The notes under the pieces were generated by a model that saw only the letters and a list, made by a program, of their open reading frames with translations, ran no database searches and had not been told where the DNA came from. This document shows positions 1 to 8,064 of a stretch of 64,000 nt of DNA, piece after piece. Location of the stretch: NCBI RefSeq assembly GCF_000423005.1, contig NZ_AUHD01000007.1, forward strand, positions 1 through 64,000. Direction: 5' to 3'. Origin of the DNA: Gelidibacter mesophilus DSM 14095. Lineage in GTDB: Bacteria; Bacteroidota; Bacteroidia; Flavobacteriales; Flavobacteriaceae. The first letter of the stretch is position 1. The number at the start of each line of letters is the position of its first letter. Both the position numbers and the translations under genes were made by a program.

Positions 1-252
1 ATTTTTATTTATGGGTTTGTCAACAGAATAGAAGAAGTTTTTTGAGATTTTTCCGTTCTCGATTAGAGTCATTGCAAAATTTCCAACAAATTCATCATCT
101 ATTTTTTCTTTGGTAGCATCTATAAAAGAATCCGAAGTATTATTTGAAGTAATTGGTTTTAATAAAAATCCATCTATAAATCCGAAGCCGATAAATGCAG
201 TCCAAATCAAAATTGCAAGAATAATTAATGCGGTGTATTTAAAAGTTCTCAT
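1..252 (-). CDS. Probable serine hydrolase (beta-lactamase-like), N-terminal part only
   Basis: An open frame on the minus strand starts at ATG 250-252 and runs off the left edge with no stop, so only about 84 residues are visible. It opens with MRTFKYTALI and a hydrophobic stretch (residues 7-25), which would be a signal anchor or uncleaved signal peptide. A segment reading ENGKISKNFFYSVDKPINKN resembles the start of class C beta-lactamase-like serine hydrolases, where it precedes the SxxK motif. That catalytic motif would lie outside the window, so the assignment rests on resemblance to the family start. It lies beyond the integrase gene and may be element cargo or host DNA. Confidence 0.5.
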   Translation of the reverse strand, partial: MRTFKYTALIILAILIWTAFIGFGFIDGFLLKPITSNNTSDSFIDATKEKIDDEFVGNFAMTLIENGKISKNFFYSVDKPINKN

Positions 253-301
253 TTAGTTTATTTTTGGTTCGTAATTTTTTTTCAATTGTGGGCAACATGT
301 G

Positions 302-325
302 GGTATGTACACCGGTGCATATACA
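302..325. promoter_or_regulatory. Palindrome near the 3' end of the integrase gene
   Basis: CACCGGTG at 310-317 is a perfect 8-bp palindrome. It is flanked by imperfect TATGTA / CATATA arms, giving dyad symmetry over about 20 bp, just 20 bp past the integrase stop codon. It could be a recombinase core or arm site, or a weak terminator. No T-run follows it, so a terminator is less likely. Confidence 0.35.
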
Positions 326-337
326 TACACTATATAC

Positions 338-1468
338 TTACAAATCTAATGGATTTTTGATAGAATCAAAACTGCTCATAGCAACATGAGTGTAAATTTC
401 TGTTGTTTTTGTCGAATTATGGCCTAAAAGTATCTGTATGTACCTAATATCTGTGCCAGCTTCAAGTAAGTGGGTTGCAAAGCTGTGCCTCAGGGTGTGC
501 GGGGTGACATTCTTTTTGAAATTTGATTTTAGGGAAGCATTTAATACGATTTTAGAAACACTGCTTTCACTATAGCGCGCGTTCTCAGAGCTTTCGAAGA
601 GATAATCCTTAGGACGCCATTGTCTAAAATAAATGCGAAGATCTTCTAAAATGTTTTTTGATAATAAGGAATATCTATCTTTGTTTCCCTTTGCTCCCCT
701 AATGTGAACCATCATTCTACTACTATCTATATCCCGTATTTTCAGATTCAATAATTCACTACGTCTCAAACCGGCAGAATACAAAAGACCTACTATGCAT
801 TTATGCTTGATATTGTTTGTATTGTCAAGTAGTTTCCGTACCTCTGATTTTGAGAGTACGATGGGAAGCTTCTGTTCTTTCCTTGGCCGTTCTATGGCAT
901 AAAATCTATTGGGCATTCCCAATACGACCTCATAATAGAATTTAATGCTATTTATGGACTGATTGATATAAGAGTTGGACCTCTGTTCGGAAACCAATGT
1001 CCTTAGATAAGTGCGGATATCATCTTCGTTCAAATTTTCAAGTGGTACGTTTTTGTAAAAGTTAATAAAATGTTCGAAACAGCCTACATAAGATCTTACT
1101 GTATTGTTGGAATACCTTTTTACTTCCAATTTTTGTAAATATTCCTTTGGACAAACTCTATGGTCCTTATTTAGTTTTCTTTTAGCCATCCAAACTACCT
1201 CAATAGGATCGTCCAACTGTTTGGAATTATTTTTGTCAAAAAAATATTTACAGTTTATCCATGCCACACCTCTATAAATTGAAAATAGTTTGTCTAAATG
1301 CGGTTTTGTATTTGGAACGTGGTACATCCCGAATTCCTCACTCCAACTGACATCAGGAATCTCTTTAAGTAAAGCCAGTATTACTTTGTCCGTATGGAAA
1401 TGTAAACCAATACATTTCTTATGGGAAATCATCAGGTGTTTTAAGGTAATATGTTTTTTTAATTCCAT
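338..1468 (-). CDS. Tyrosine recombinase / integrase
   Basis: A 376-residue site-specific recombinase. The C-terminal catalytic domain shows the first arginine in SAGLRRSELL, a lysine in GAKGNKDR, HTLRHSFATHLL (HxxR), LLGH and the nucleophilic tyrosine in TTEIYTHV, so the active site looks complete. Before it, from about residue 105, is a SAM-like core-binding domain (NTVRSYVGCFEHF). Residues 1-100 form an extra N-terminal domain not found in XerC/D, and no CTnDOT-type arm-binding domain is recognisable. The end (THV followed by KNPLDL) recalls integron and XerC-like recombinases, but the extra patch of IntI enzymes is absent. It probably moves this element or acts on the nearby repeats. Confidence 0.93.
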   Translation of the reverse strand: MELKKHITLKHLMISHKKCIGLHFHTDKVILALLKEIPDVSWSEEFGMYHVPNTKPHLDKLFSIYRGVAWINCKYFFDKNNSKQLDDPIEVVWMAKRKLNKDHRVCPKEYLQKLEVKRYSNNTVRSYVGCFEHFINFYKNVPLENLNEDDIRTYLRTLVSEQRSNSYINQSINSIKFYYEVVLGMPNRFYAIERPRKEQKLPIVLSKSEVRKLLDNTNNIKHKCIVGLLYSAGLRRSELLNLKIRDIDSSRMMVHIRGAKGNKDRYSLLSKNILEDLRIYFRQWRPKDYLFESSENARYSESSVSKIVLNASLKSNFKKNVTPHTLRHSFATHLLEAGTDIRYIQILLGHNSTKTTEIYTHVAMSSFDSIKNPLDL

Positions 1469-1510
1469 AACGTCTTTATATCAGGTAATTATAGATGATA
1501 TAATTTATAT

Positions 1511-1551
1511 AGTAGTACATTAGACGCATATCATTCGTTTAATGTACCACT
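1511..1551. promoter_or_regulatory. 12-bp inverted repeat between integrase and zinc-ribbon gene
   Basis: Arms AGTAGTACATTA (1511-1522) and TAATGTACCACT (1540-1551) match at 11 of 12 positions, with a 17-bp spacer. They lie between two divergent genes. The site is suited to be an operator for the divergent promoters or a recombinase arm site. No direct evidence decides between these. Confidence 0.4.
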
Positions 1552-1566
1552 AACGTGAAATTGTTT

Positions 1567-1950
1567 ATGGAATTAACTCATCAGTGCTTGGCTTGTGGCA
1601 ATGCTTTAGTTGGAAGGTCTGATAAAAAGTTTTGTGATGCATATTGTAAAAGTTCTTACCATTACAAAAAATCAATTGACGGCCAAAGAGGTAGTTTCTA
1701 CAATGTGGTCAATAACCAACTTAAAAAAAACAGGCGGATATTGTCGTATTTTAATAAAGCTGGGAAAGCCGTGATAAGATCCAGTACAATGCTAGAGCGT
1801 GGTTTCAATCCTAAATTTTTCACCCACTACTGGAGAAATGGAAAGGGAGATATTTATTTTTTTGTTTATGAGTATGGTTTTCTAAAGCGAAAGGAACATG
1901 GGGTTGAAAAATATATCCTTATCAAATGGCAGGATTATATGAAGTTGTAA
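1567..1950 (+). CDS. Zinc-ribbon protein of unknown function
   Basis: A 127-residue protein if started at ATG 1567. An upstream in-frame GTG at 1555 would add four residues. The N-terminus has four cysteines spaced Cx2C-x12-Cx3C (residues 7, 10, 23 and 27), a typical zinc ribbon. The remainder is basic and aromatic (KKNRRIL, THYWRNGKGD, YGFLKRKE), with no domain I can name. It is divergent from the integrase gene and precedes the repeat array, so a role in element biology is plausible but unproven. Confidence 0.75.
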   Translation: MELTHQCLACGNALVGRSDKKFCDAYCKSSYHYKKSIDGQRGSFYNVVNNQLKKNRRILSYFNKAGKAVIRSSTMLERGFNPKFFTHYWRNGKGDIYFFVYEYGFLKRKEHGVEKYILIKWQDYMKL

Positions 1951-2169
1951 TCGTTTTATTAACGGGATATAAATATTGATCAAAAAATCAAATATCATAC
2001 ATGTTAAAGATTTTTAGTTAGTCAATCCATAAGGTCATCAATATAGATCAAATAACCGTCGAGTCCCATTCTACTTTTGCCCTATTCACGGTAAAAATAA
2101 AAAAGCTGAAAACTCTATTTCGGTTCTTCATATTAAGGTCAGAATGCTTAACATCCTACTAAATAAGAA

Positions 2170-3030
2170 CATTCCGTTTTCACAACCCATTCCGCCCATT
2201 CCCCTTCATTTCGCAGAAAAAGCTTCATTTCGGGAAAAGCGCTTCATTAAAAAAGTCTTGGACCCAACTCCAAAGTTTCCGACTTCCATTCCACTTGACC
2301 GTCTATTCCCGAGAAAAACCGGAAAGCGGCCAAACTCCATTCCCAATCTCCAACTTTGGAGTTACGTCCGCTTTAAATCCTACTTCTAAAGATTAATCCG
2401 TTTTCAAAATCGTTCAGCCCATTCCCCTGCATTTCGCGAAAAGCTCCATTTCGGGAAAAGCGCTTCCATTGATAAGTCTTGGACAAAACTCCAAATACTC
2501 CGATTTCCATTATGTTAATCCTGCCTGAAAAACGGCAACAACACTCCATTCCCAATCTCCGTCTTTGAAGTTCAGTCCGCTTTAGATCCTACTTTAAAAT
2601 GTATAATCCGTTTTCATAATTCGTTCAGCCCATTCCCCTGCATTCCGCGAAAAGCTCCATTTCGGGAAAAGCGCTTCCCTTGATAAGTCTTGGACAAAAC
2701 TCCAAATACTCCGATTTCCATTATGTTAATCCTGCCTGAAAAACGGCAACAACACTCCATTCCCAATCTCCGTCTTTGAAGTTCAGTCCGCTTTAGATCC
2801 TACTTTAAAAGTATAATCCGTTTTCATAATTCGTTCAGCCCATTCCCCTGCATTACGCGTAAAGCTCCATTTCGGGAAAAGAGCTTCACTTAAAAAGTCT
2901 TGGACACCATCCCCAATTTCTACTTTCCATTCCGCTAACCCGGTCCGCTGCGCCGGAACGGGACGCTTCATTCCCAATCCGAAATCGTGAACGGAGTCCG
3001 CCAATTCGGATTTCCATTTCATCATTTGGT
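2170..3030. repeat. Four tandem imperfect non-coding repeats, about 210 bp each
   Basis: Four head-to-tail units can be aligned on the shared string GCCCATTCCCC, at about 2194, 2417, 2628 and 2838, giving periods near 223, 211 and 210 bp. Units 2 and 3 are almost identical over their full length; 1 and 4 are more diverged, as expected for edge copies. Each unit contains a segment rich in GCGAAAAGC / GGGAAAAGCGCTTC that can pair with itself, then GTCTTGGAC, then CATTCCCAATC, then GTCCGCTTTA. Short frames occur on both strands but change between units and are not conserved, so I read the array as non-coding DNA or repeated RNA genes. Confidence 0.85.
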
Positions 3031-3082
3031 GCCACTTCCAACATTATTGTACTTCACAAAAGTCTTTAGAAACACTTCCGCA

Positions 3083-3239
3083 CCCTCACTGCCTTAACCT
3101 TTTTTTGCCAGCAAAATACCAACATTTGGAAATTGACCGGACTGCATAAACCAGGCTCGTGCCTCGCACTTTTTTATAAGTCCTCAACAATTCCAAATAT
3201 TGAAAATGTATCGGCAACAAAAAAAGGTAACAGCGAGGG
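3083..3239. repeat. 157-bp element with long imperfect terminal inverted repeats
   Basis: The left arm (3083-3132) and right arm (3191-3239) are imperfect inverted copies over about 48 bp. Shared blocks are CCCTC(A/G)CTG, ACCTTTTTTT, GCC and ATTTGGAA. The 58-bp centre holds the G/C-rich GGCTCGTGCC. Folded as a single strand it makes a long bulged hairpin. It resembles a MITE or a structured recombination site more than a terminator. The next ORF begins 4 bp past its right end. Confidence 0.6.
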
Positions 3240-3242
3240 CCT

Positions 3243-3431
3243 ATGGGAAGTAAATCTAAAATGAATCTTATGAAATCTTACAAAAACATACAAAAGGAAG
3301 CGGCACCAACAAAAACAAAAAAGGAAAACGCTCAAGATATAATAAGTAAATCACTTCAAAAAAATATAAAAACGTACTGTCTGAATGTTTACCCGACAAT
3401 TAACATTGACGGGGTTCAGATAGCATTTTAA
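3243..3431 (+). CDS. Small lysine-rich hypothetical protein
   Basis: A 62-residue frame starting at ATG 3243, immediately after the inverted-repeat element and 21 bp before ssb. The first half is very lysine-rich (KMNLMKSYKN, TKTKKEN) and the second half looks like a folded strand-rich tail (TYCLNVYPTINIDG). I do not recognise a family. Its position in line with ssb suggests it is expressed as part of the element. Confidence 0.45.
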   Translation: MGSKSKMNLMKSYKNIQKEAAPTKTKKENAQDIISKSLQKNIKTYCLNVYPTINIDGVQIAF

Positions 3432-3452
3432 TTAATCTTTAATTCTTTTATT

Positions 3453-3797
3453 ATGAGCACTTTAAAAAATCACGTACAGTTAATCGGAAACGTTGGTCAA
3501 GAGCCAACAATTGCAAACCTTGAAAGCGGTAAAAAAGTAGCCCGTTTTTCACTTGCCACTAACGAGTATTACAAGGATGCCAATGGCGAAAAGCAAACAG
3601 AAACCAATTGGCATACCGTAGTAGCTTGGGGAAATAATGCCGAAATTATCGAAAAATATGTAGGCAAAGGCAAGGAAGTGGGTGTTATGGGAAAATTGAA
3701 ATCCCGAAGCTACGAGGACAAAGAGGGTATCAAACGATATGTTACCGAAATCGAAGCGAATGAGATTCTTTTACTTGGTATTAAAAATTACAAGTAA
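3453..3797 (+). CDS. ssb: Short single-stranded DNA-binding protein
   Basis: A 114-residue OB-fold protein. It shows the N-terminal LIGNVGQEP strand, the ARFSLATNE segment, the aromatic WHTVVAWG core and the GKGKEVGVMGKL loop of bacterial SSB. It stops right after the OB fold and lacks the acidic C-terminal tail that recruits partner proteins in chromosomal SSB, as is usual for mobile-element copies. The probable role is protecting transferred single-stranded DNA. A hairpin terminator follows directly. Confidence 0.92.
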   Translation: MSTLKNHVQLIGNVGQEPTIANLESGKKVARFSLATNEYYKDANGEKQTETNWHTVVAWGNNAEIIEKYVGKGKEVGVMGKLKSRSYEDKEGIKRYVTEIEANEILLLGIKNYK

Positions 3798-3810
3798 TTC
3801 CTAAAAATCA

Positions 3811-3847
3811 AAGAGGGCGTTCCTCTCGAAAGTTGCGCCCTCTTTTC
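3811..3847 (+). terminator. Rho-independent terminator after ssb
   Basis: Arms AGAGGGCG (3812-3819) and CGCCCTCT (3836-3843) are perfect complements followed by a short T run. It separates ssb from the next gene. Confidence 0.75.
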
Positions 3848-3874
3848 ATTATTCACAGTTTAAATATATGCACA

Positions 3875-4330
3875 ATGAAATCAAAGATTATTTCATCCGT
3901 TCGCCTTAAAGGCTCGGGTCACGAATTCCAAAACAAATATGAACCGATGAGTACAGCACAAGTTAATGAAATCAAAGAAGGATTGCAACATTTTCACGGA
4001 ACGGAAATGTTCTTCCAAATCCCATTAATTAGAACACGTTTTACGGACGGTCTAAAATATTTGGCCGATGTAGCGGATTGTTTTTGGCTCATTACGGATA
4101 CTTCGGTAGTTGCAAAAAGCCTGATTCCTCGTAGCGAATTTATAACCATAGACTTTAAAAGATTGTCAGAAGAAAGACAAGATTTTACAGGCTACGAAGC
4201 TGAAATTATTTATACCGATGGTAACGATAATATTTTAGAAAAACACGGCTATCGGGCAACCGATTTTCCACTCGATGAACTGCGTTTATATTTTGTAAAT
4301 GATACACTGATGTTACCAAGCGAATACTAA
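3875..4330 (+). CDS. DUF6876-like protein
   Basis: 151 residues from ATG 3875; the frame is open further upstream, but that part overlaps the ssb terminator. The block FTDGLKYLADVADCFWLITD matches a family common in Bacteroidetes mobile elements (DUF6876 as I recall it), whose function is unknown. The rest is mixed, with an aspartate-rich segment (YTDGNDN). It sits with ssb and another small gene in a short rightward group typical of conjugative element maintenance genes. Confidence 0.7.
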   Translation: MKSKIISSVRLKGSGHEFQNKYEPMSTAQVNEIKEGLQHFHGTEMFFQIPLIRTRFTDGLKYLADVADCFWLITDTSVVAKSLIPRSEFITIDFKRLSEERQDFTGYEAEIIYTDGNDNILEKHGYRATDFPLDELRLYFVNDTLMLPSEY

Positions 4331-4341
4331 ATTTTAGAGCT

Positions 4342-4539
4342 ATGGTTTATCTCAATTTTACAGACTTGAGAGAAGAGACTCAAAATCGACTTTTGGAAAA
4401 TTCTAAAAAATACGTGGAACGAAAATTTGGCGATGATATTCGCAAATACGTAAGAGAAAATTACACCTGTTTTGAAACGATGATAGAGGAAGAGGCATTG
4501 CGAAATTTATATTCCTACACATTCATTTCTAACATTTAA
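4342..4539 (+). CDS. Small hypothetical protein
   Basis: 65 residues starting 11 bp after the DUF6876-like gene, with a terminator just downstream, so it is probably the last gene of the ssb group. The sequence is helical and charged (REETQNRLLENSKKYVERKF) with no recognised domain. Tight spacing and matching orientation support it as real. Confidence 0.6.
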   Translation: MVYLNFTDLREETQNRLLENSKKYVERKFGDDIRKYVRENYTCFETMIEEEALRNLYSYTFISNI

Positions 4540-4559
4540 TTTTCCAACTAGATAATAAA

Positions 4560-4588
4560 GCACCTCTAAATTTTGGAGGTGTTTTTTG
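4560..4588 (+). terminator. Rho-independent terminator of the ssb group
   Basis: CACCTC (4561-4566) pairs with GAGGTG (4576-4581) around an A/T loop and is followed by a run of six T. Confidence 0.8.
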
Positions 4589-4772
4589 TTTTATAATTCC
4601 AAATCAAATAAAAAAACGTATCTTTATTTCGCTGTAATTCAGCATTCAAATTTACTTAGGGTTATCCATTTTTCACTTTCGCCTATAACCGTACCCATCG
4701 AAAAATAACATATCGGAAATTTATTTCCTTAAAAAGGCAATTGGCTTTTTAGCCAGATTGTATGAAATTTTT

Positions 4773-4790
4773 GTCCCGCTAAAGCGGGAC
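4773..4790. repeat. Perfect GC-rich hairpin
   Basis: GTCCCGCT-AA-AGCGGGAC forms a perfect 8-bp stem with a 2-bp loop in otherwise A/T-rich DNA upstream of the mobilisation genes. It could be part of the transfer origin, or one of the short GC palindromes scattered through this window. Confidence 0.6.
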
Positions 4791-4960
4791 GAAAAGAATA
4801 GCAAGAGGGTAACACGCGATGCGATGTTTCGGATTCCTTTTCGTTTTTAAATAGCTGATAGTCAGCTGTTTAAAATAATTGTAATTTCTTGACAATCAAT
4901 GATTTGCGACAAATGAGCTATAAACGCTCATTTTTAGGGAAGATTTTGCGACAAATCGGC
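4773..4960. other. Candidate origin of transfer upstream of the mobilisation genes
   Basis: This stretch has no gene and lies directly before the relaxosome genes. It contains the hairpin at 4773, an inverted repeat at 4844-4875 (TTTTTAAATAGCTGA pairing with TCAGCTGTTTAAAA), a hairpin ATGAGC/GCTCAT near 4912-4930, and the 11-bp string TTTGCGACAAA twice (about 4901 and 4944). Clusters of such repeats next to mobilisation genes are typical of oriT. The nick site is not identifiable from sequence alone. Confidence 0.4.
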
Positions 4961-4965
4961 GAAAT

Positions 4966-5364
4966 ATGGATTCATTTAAAGGAATTAGATTTAAAAAGGA
5001 AACAGCCATACGTTTCCAAACATTCTCCCGCACTTACTTCAAATCGCACACCGAAGCGATGGCTACAATGCTCGATTTTTTCTTCTACAATGAGATATCT
5101 CCAAAAGAAAAATTGGGTCCGACAGGGCGAACCATCGAAGCCAAGTTGCTTAAAAGAATCAATGCCGTCATCGCAATAATGAGGGATGTTGAAAAGACCC
5201 AAACTAAGCCCACGGTCGCAATGATTCAATCTCTTTTTGAGACGGAACAGCCAAACAATAAACCTTTGATATTGGAAAAGAAATATGCTGAAGAAAAAAA
5301 GGAAATTCGCTTTTTTGAAATCGAGTCTACGAGATTAACGACCAAAGGGAGAGCGAAGCGGTAA
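4966..5364 (+). CDS. BfmA/BtgA-type mobilisation protein
   Basis: 132 residues. The start MDSFKGIRFKKETAIRFQTF and the following helices fit the ribbon-helix-helix-like DNA-binding accessory proteins (BfmA/BtgA family) that precede relaxase genes in Bacteroidetes mobile elements. It probably binds oriT and helps load the relaxase. It lies 37 bp upstream of the relaxase gene, same strand. Other frames over the same DNA lack these features. Confidence 0.82.
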   Translation: MDSFKGIRFKKETAIRFQTFSRTYFKSHTEAMATMLDFFFYNEISPKEKLGPTGRTIEAKLLKRINAVIAIMRDVEKTQTKPTVAMIQSLFETEQPNNKPLILEKKYAEEKKEIRFFEIESTRLTTKGRAKR

Positions 5365-5401
5365 AAACAAAATCTTAAGAATGAACTTTAAAATATAGGC
5401 G

Positions 5402-6433
5402 ATGTATATCACGATCACAGCTCAAAAAATGGGAGGAAAATATTCACAAAGTTCAGGCGATTTTGTCGGTTATCTGGAGAAGGAAAACCAAGGTCTTGAG
5501 CAACAGGATATGGAACAATTTTTCAATCAATATGGCGAAGGTATTTCCGCTGAAGACGTGGTAAGGGATATTGATGGAAACACTGCAAAACTCAAAAAGA
5601 CAGAACCGAAATTCTATTCCATTACAGTCAGTCCGTCAAAGTACGAATTGAACAGGTTGCAGAACAGTAGTGAAGATTTGAAAAAGTACACGCGGGAGCT
5701 GATCAAGGATTATGTGGCATCCTTCAATCGTGAAATCGATGGAAGACCTATAACCATCGATGACATAAAATACTATGCAAAAATAGAACATCAAAGAACC
5801 TTTAAAGGAACTGACATACAGATTAAAGAAAACCAGCCTTATGCTACAAAAATACTTCAGCTTAAAACTGAAATCCGAAATCTGCAAGATGGGAGAGCGG
5901 AAGGGAATATCAACAGTATGAAAAGGGAAATTGCAAAACTGGAAAAGCAAGCACCACACCAACAAGATGGTAAACGAATTGTGCAAGGAATGCCAAAGGC
6001 TGGAAACCAAAGCCACATTCACATCATAGTAAGTCGTAAAGATGCATCCAATACGTTCAGTCTTTCGCCAGGAAGTAAACATAAAGCTTCGGAAGTTGAG
6101 ATGCACGGTAAGAATGTGAAACGTGGCTTTGATAGAGATAAATTTTTTGAGAGTGCCGAGAAACGGTTTGATAAAACATTCGATTACCAAAGGAACTTTG
6201 CAGAAACCTATAAAGCACGAAAGGATTTTGTCAAGAATCCGAAAATCTATTTTGCTTCCTTGATGAAACTGCCCACCAACGAGAAGGCATTGGCTTTTAA
6301 AATAATGGGTAAAGCCGGTATTCCAATAATGCCAACAATTCCCGTAACGCAGGCACAATTGGCAATGAAAATATTTAATCGGCTACGACGTGGTGCGGAA
6401 GTGGCCATCAAATCGAGTTCCATCGGAATCTAA
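5402..6433 (+). CDS. Relaxase (DUF5712 / MobB-like)
   Basis: 343 residues. The start MYITITAQKMGGKYSQSSGD and the histidine motif SHIHIIVSRKD (about residues 203-213) fit the Bacteroidetes DUF5712 mobilisation proteins, a relaxase-type family using an HxH metal site. A tyrosine near the N-terminus (Y25 region, FVGYLEKEN) is a candidate nicking residue. It is expected to cut at oriT and pilot the strand into the recipient. It sits between the BfmA-like accessory protein and the coupling protein, the usual MobA-B-C order. Confidence 0.85.
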   Translation: MYITITAQKMGGKYSQSSGDFVGYLEKENQGLEQQDMEQFFNQYGEGISAEDVVRDIDGNTAKLKKTEPKFYSITVSPSKYELNRLQNSSEDLKKYTRELIKDYVASFNREIDGRPITIDDIKYYAKIEHQRTFKGTDIQIKENQPYATKILQLKTEIRNLQDGRAEGNINSMKREIAKLEKQAPHQQDGKRIVQGMPKAGNQSHIHIIVSRKDASNTFSLSPGSKHKASEVEMHGKNVKRGFDRDKFFESAEKRFDKTFDYQRNFAETYKARKDFVKNPKIYFASLMKLPTNEKALAFKIMGKAGIPIMPTIPVTQAQLAMKIFNRLRRGAEVAIKSSSIGI

Positions 6434-6442
6434 TTTAAAATT

Positions 6443-8023
6443 ATGCAAATGGACAATCTCGTAACGGTACTTTTTATTATTGGTTTGGCCAGTAGTGTTT
6501 TCTATGGAATATTTCGGATAAGCAGATATCCATTTGTAGTCAATCTTCTTTTGATTGGTGCTCTTGTGTATTATTCAAATGAACAATTACCATTGGTGCA
6601 AGTAGCACTTTATTTGGTTTGTCCTCTGATATTAATTAACATAGGAATGTATGTTTTCTTGCATAAAACGGAGAAGCCTAAAAATGGAAATGCCAAATAT
6701 CAGGTAAACTTTTCCACTACAAAAGGAAACTTTAAACTGGACAACATCAAACGTGGGGCATCAATCATTGGTTCTGCCGGAAGTGGAAAGACCGAGAGTG
6801 TTGTGTATGGATTCCTGAAACATTTCCAAAAAGTAGGTTTTTGCGGCATCATCCACGATTACAAAGATTTTGAGCTGACCGAAATGGCATATCCGCTTTT
6901 TAAGGATGGCGATATTCCGTTTAAGGTCATTTCCTTTGATAAAATCATTCACAAGGTAAATCCTATTGCGCCACGCTATTTAGAGAACGAGGAAAGCGTC
7001 AATGAGGTGTCAAGGGTATTAATCGAAAACCTTTTGGAACAAAGGGAATCAGGAACTTCGGGAACCACAAAGTTTTTCAATGATGCTGCGGAAGGCTTGA
7101 TTGGTGCCCTGATCTGGAAACTGAAAACCACCTATCCTCAGTTTTGCACACTTCCACACTTGATTGCCATTTATCAATACCTGGACACGGACAGCCTGAT
7201 CAAATTTTTGGAAACCAATACCACATCAAGAGCAATGGCAGATGCCTTTATCAGTGGGAAGGATTCTGAGCGGCAGACCGCAGGTGTAAAAAGTACTTTG
7301 GCGAATGCACTGAAACGAATTAGCACACAGCGGATTTTTATGACCTTATCTGCAGACGACGTACCACTAGATATAAACAGTCCAGAAAACCCAACTGTGA
7401 TTTCCATAGTGAACAACCCCAAATTTGAAACCTCCTATTCGCCAGTTATCGCTACCATTATTCACACCATCATAAAGCAAATGAGTGTTCGTAATAGCAA
7501 GCCTTCATTTCTTTTGATGGAAGAGGCACCTACCATCCGATTATTGAATATGCATCGTATTCCAGCAACATTGCGGAGTTATAATATTTCTACAATTTAT
7601 GTGATGCAGGATAAAATTCAGAATGATATGATGTACGGTGATAAGGGGAGTAAGGCAATTTTGAGCAATCTTTCTTATCAGTTTTTTGGTAAAGTCAATG
7701 ATCCTGACACCGCCAAATATTACGAACGTTTCTTTGAGATTGTGAAAGATCCAACCAAGAGTATCAGTCGTGGTCATAATCTTGATTTTGATACGCGCAT
7801 AACTACGGGCGAAAAGGAAATTCCGAAAATAAGAGCTGATGTGTTTTTTAGACTGAAACAAGGCGAGTTTATTACTTATGCTGATGGGAAGGATAAGAAG
7901 GTCCAGTTTAAGCTGGGCAGAATCGAAAGAGAACTACCACAAAGTGCTATTGAATTTTCAGATGAAGACTTGGAGACCAACTTTGAAAGAATTTATGATG
8001 AAGCGCGATCAATATTTGATTAA
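6443..8023 (+). CDS. Type IV coupling protein (VirD4/TraG-like, MobC)
   Basis: 526 residues. Two or three N-terminal transmembrane segments (residues 5-80) precede a cytoplasmic ATPase with Walker A GSAGSGKTES (about 111-120) and Walker B-like SFLLMEEAPT (about 352-361). ATP-driven transfer of the relaxase-DNA complex to the secretion channel is the expected role. The gene starts 9 bp after the relaxase stop. The protein is full length for Bacteroidetes MobC-type coupling proteins and shows no damage. Confidence 0.9.
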   Translation: MQMDNLVTVLFIIGLASSVFYGIFRISRYPFVVNLLLIGALVYYSNEQLPLVQVALYLVCPLILINIGMYVFLHKTEKPKNGNAKYQVNFSTTKGNFKLDNIKRGASIIGSAGSGKTESVVYGFLKHFQKVGFCGIIHDYKDFELTEMAYPLFKDGDIPFKVISFDKIIHKVNPIAPRYLENEESVNEVSRVLIENLLEQRESGTSGTTKFFNDAAEGLIGALIWKLKTTYPQFCTLPHLIAIYQYLDTDSLIKFLETNTTSRAMADAFISGKDSERQTAGVKSTLANALKRISTQRIFMTLSADDVPLDINSPENPTVISIVNNPKFETSYSPVIATIIHTIIKQMSVRNSKPSFLLMEEAPTIRLLNMHRIPATLRSYNISTIYVMQDKIQNDMMYGDKGSKAILSNLSYQFFGKVNDPDTAKYYERFFEIVKDPTKSISRGHNLDFDTRITTGEKEIPKIRADVFFRLKQGEFITYADGKDKKVQFKLGRIERELPQSAIEFSDEDLETNFERIYDEARSIFD

Positions 8024-8037
8024 AAATAATTTTTTAT

Positions 8038-8064
8038 AATTCGGGACGCACTGTGTCCCGAATT
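8038..8064. repeat. Perfect 10-bp hairpin after the coupling protein gene
   Basis: AATTCGGGAC (8038-8047) pairs perfectly with GTCCCGAATT (8055-8064) around a 7-bp loop, 14 bp past the coupling protein stop. No T run follows on the plus strand, so it may stabilise the mRNA end rather than terminate. It shares GGGAC/GTCCC with the hairpin at 4773. Confidence 0.6.

Noticed and set aside
2144-3025. Frames of 60-81 codons on both strands in the repeat array
   Set aside because: They follow the repeat units but change length and frame from unit to unit, have no ribosome-binding context and no family features.
3083-3239. A classic integron attC site
   Set aside because: The arms lack the conserved RYYYAAC and GTTRRRY ends; only the general hairpin layout is similar.
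5636-6358. A 240-codon antisense frame within the relaxase gene
   Set aside because: It is a shadow of the relaxase, which has clear motifs and fits the operon.
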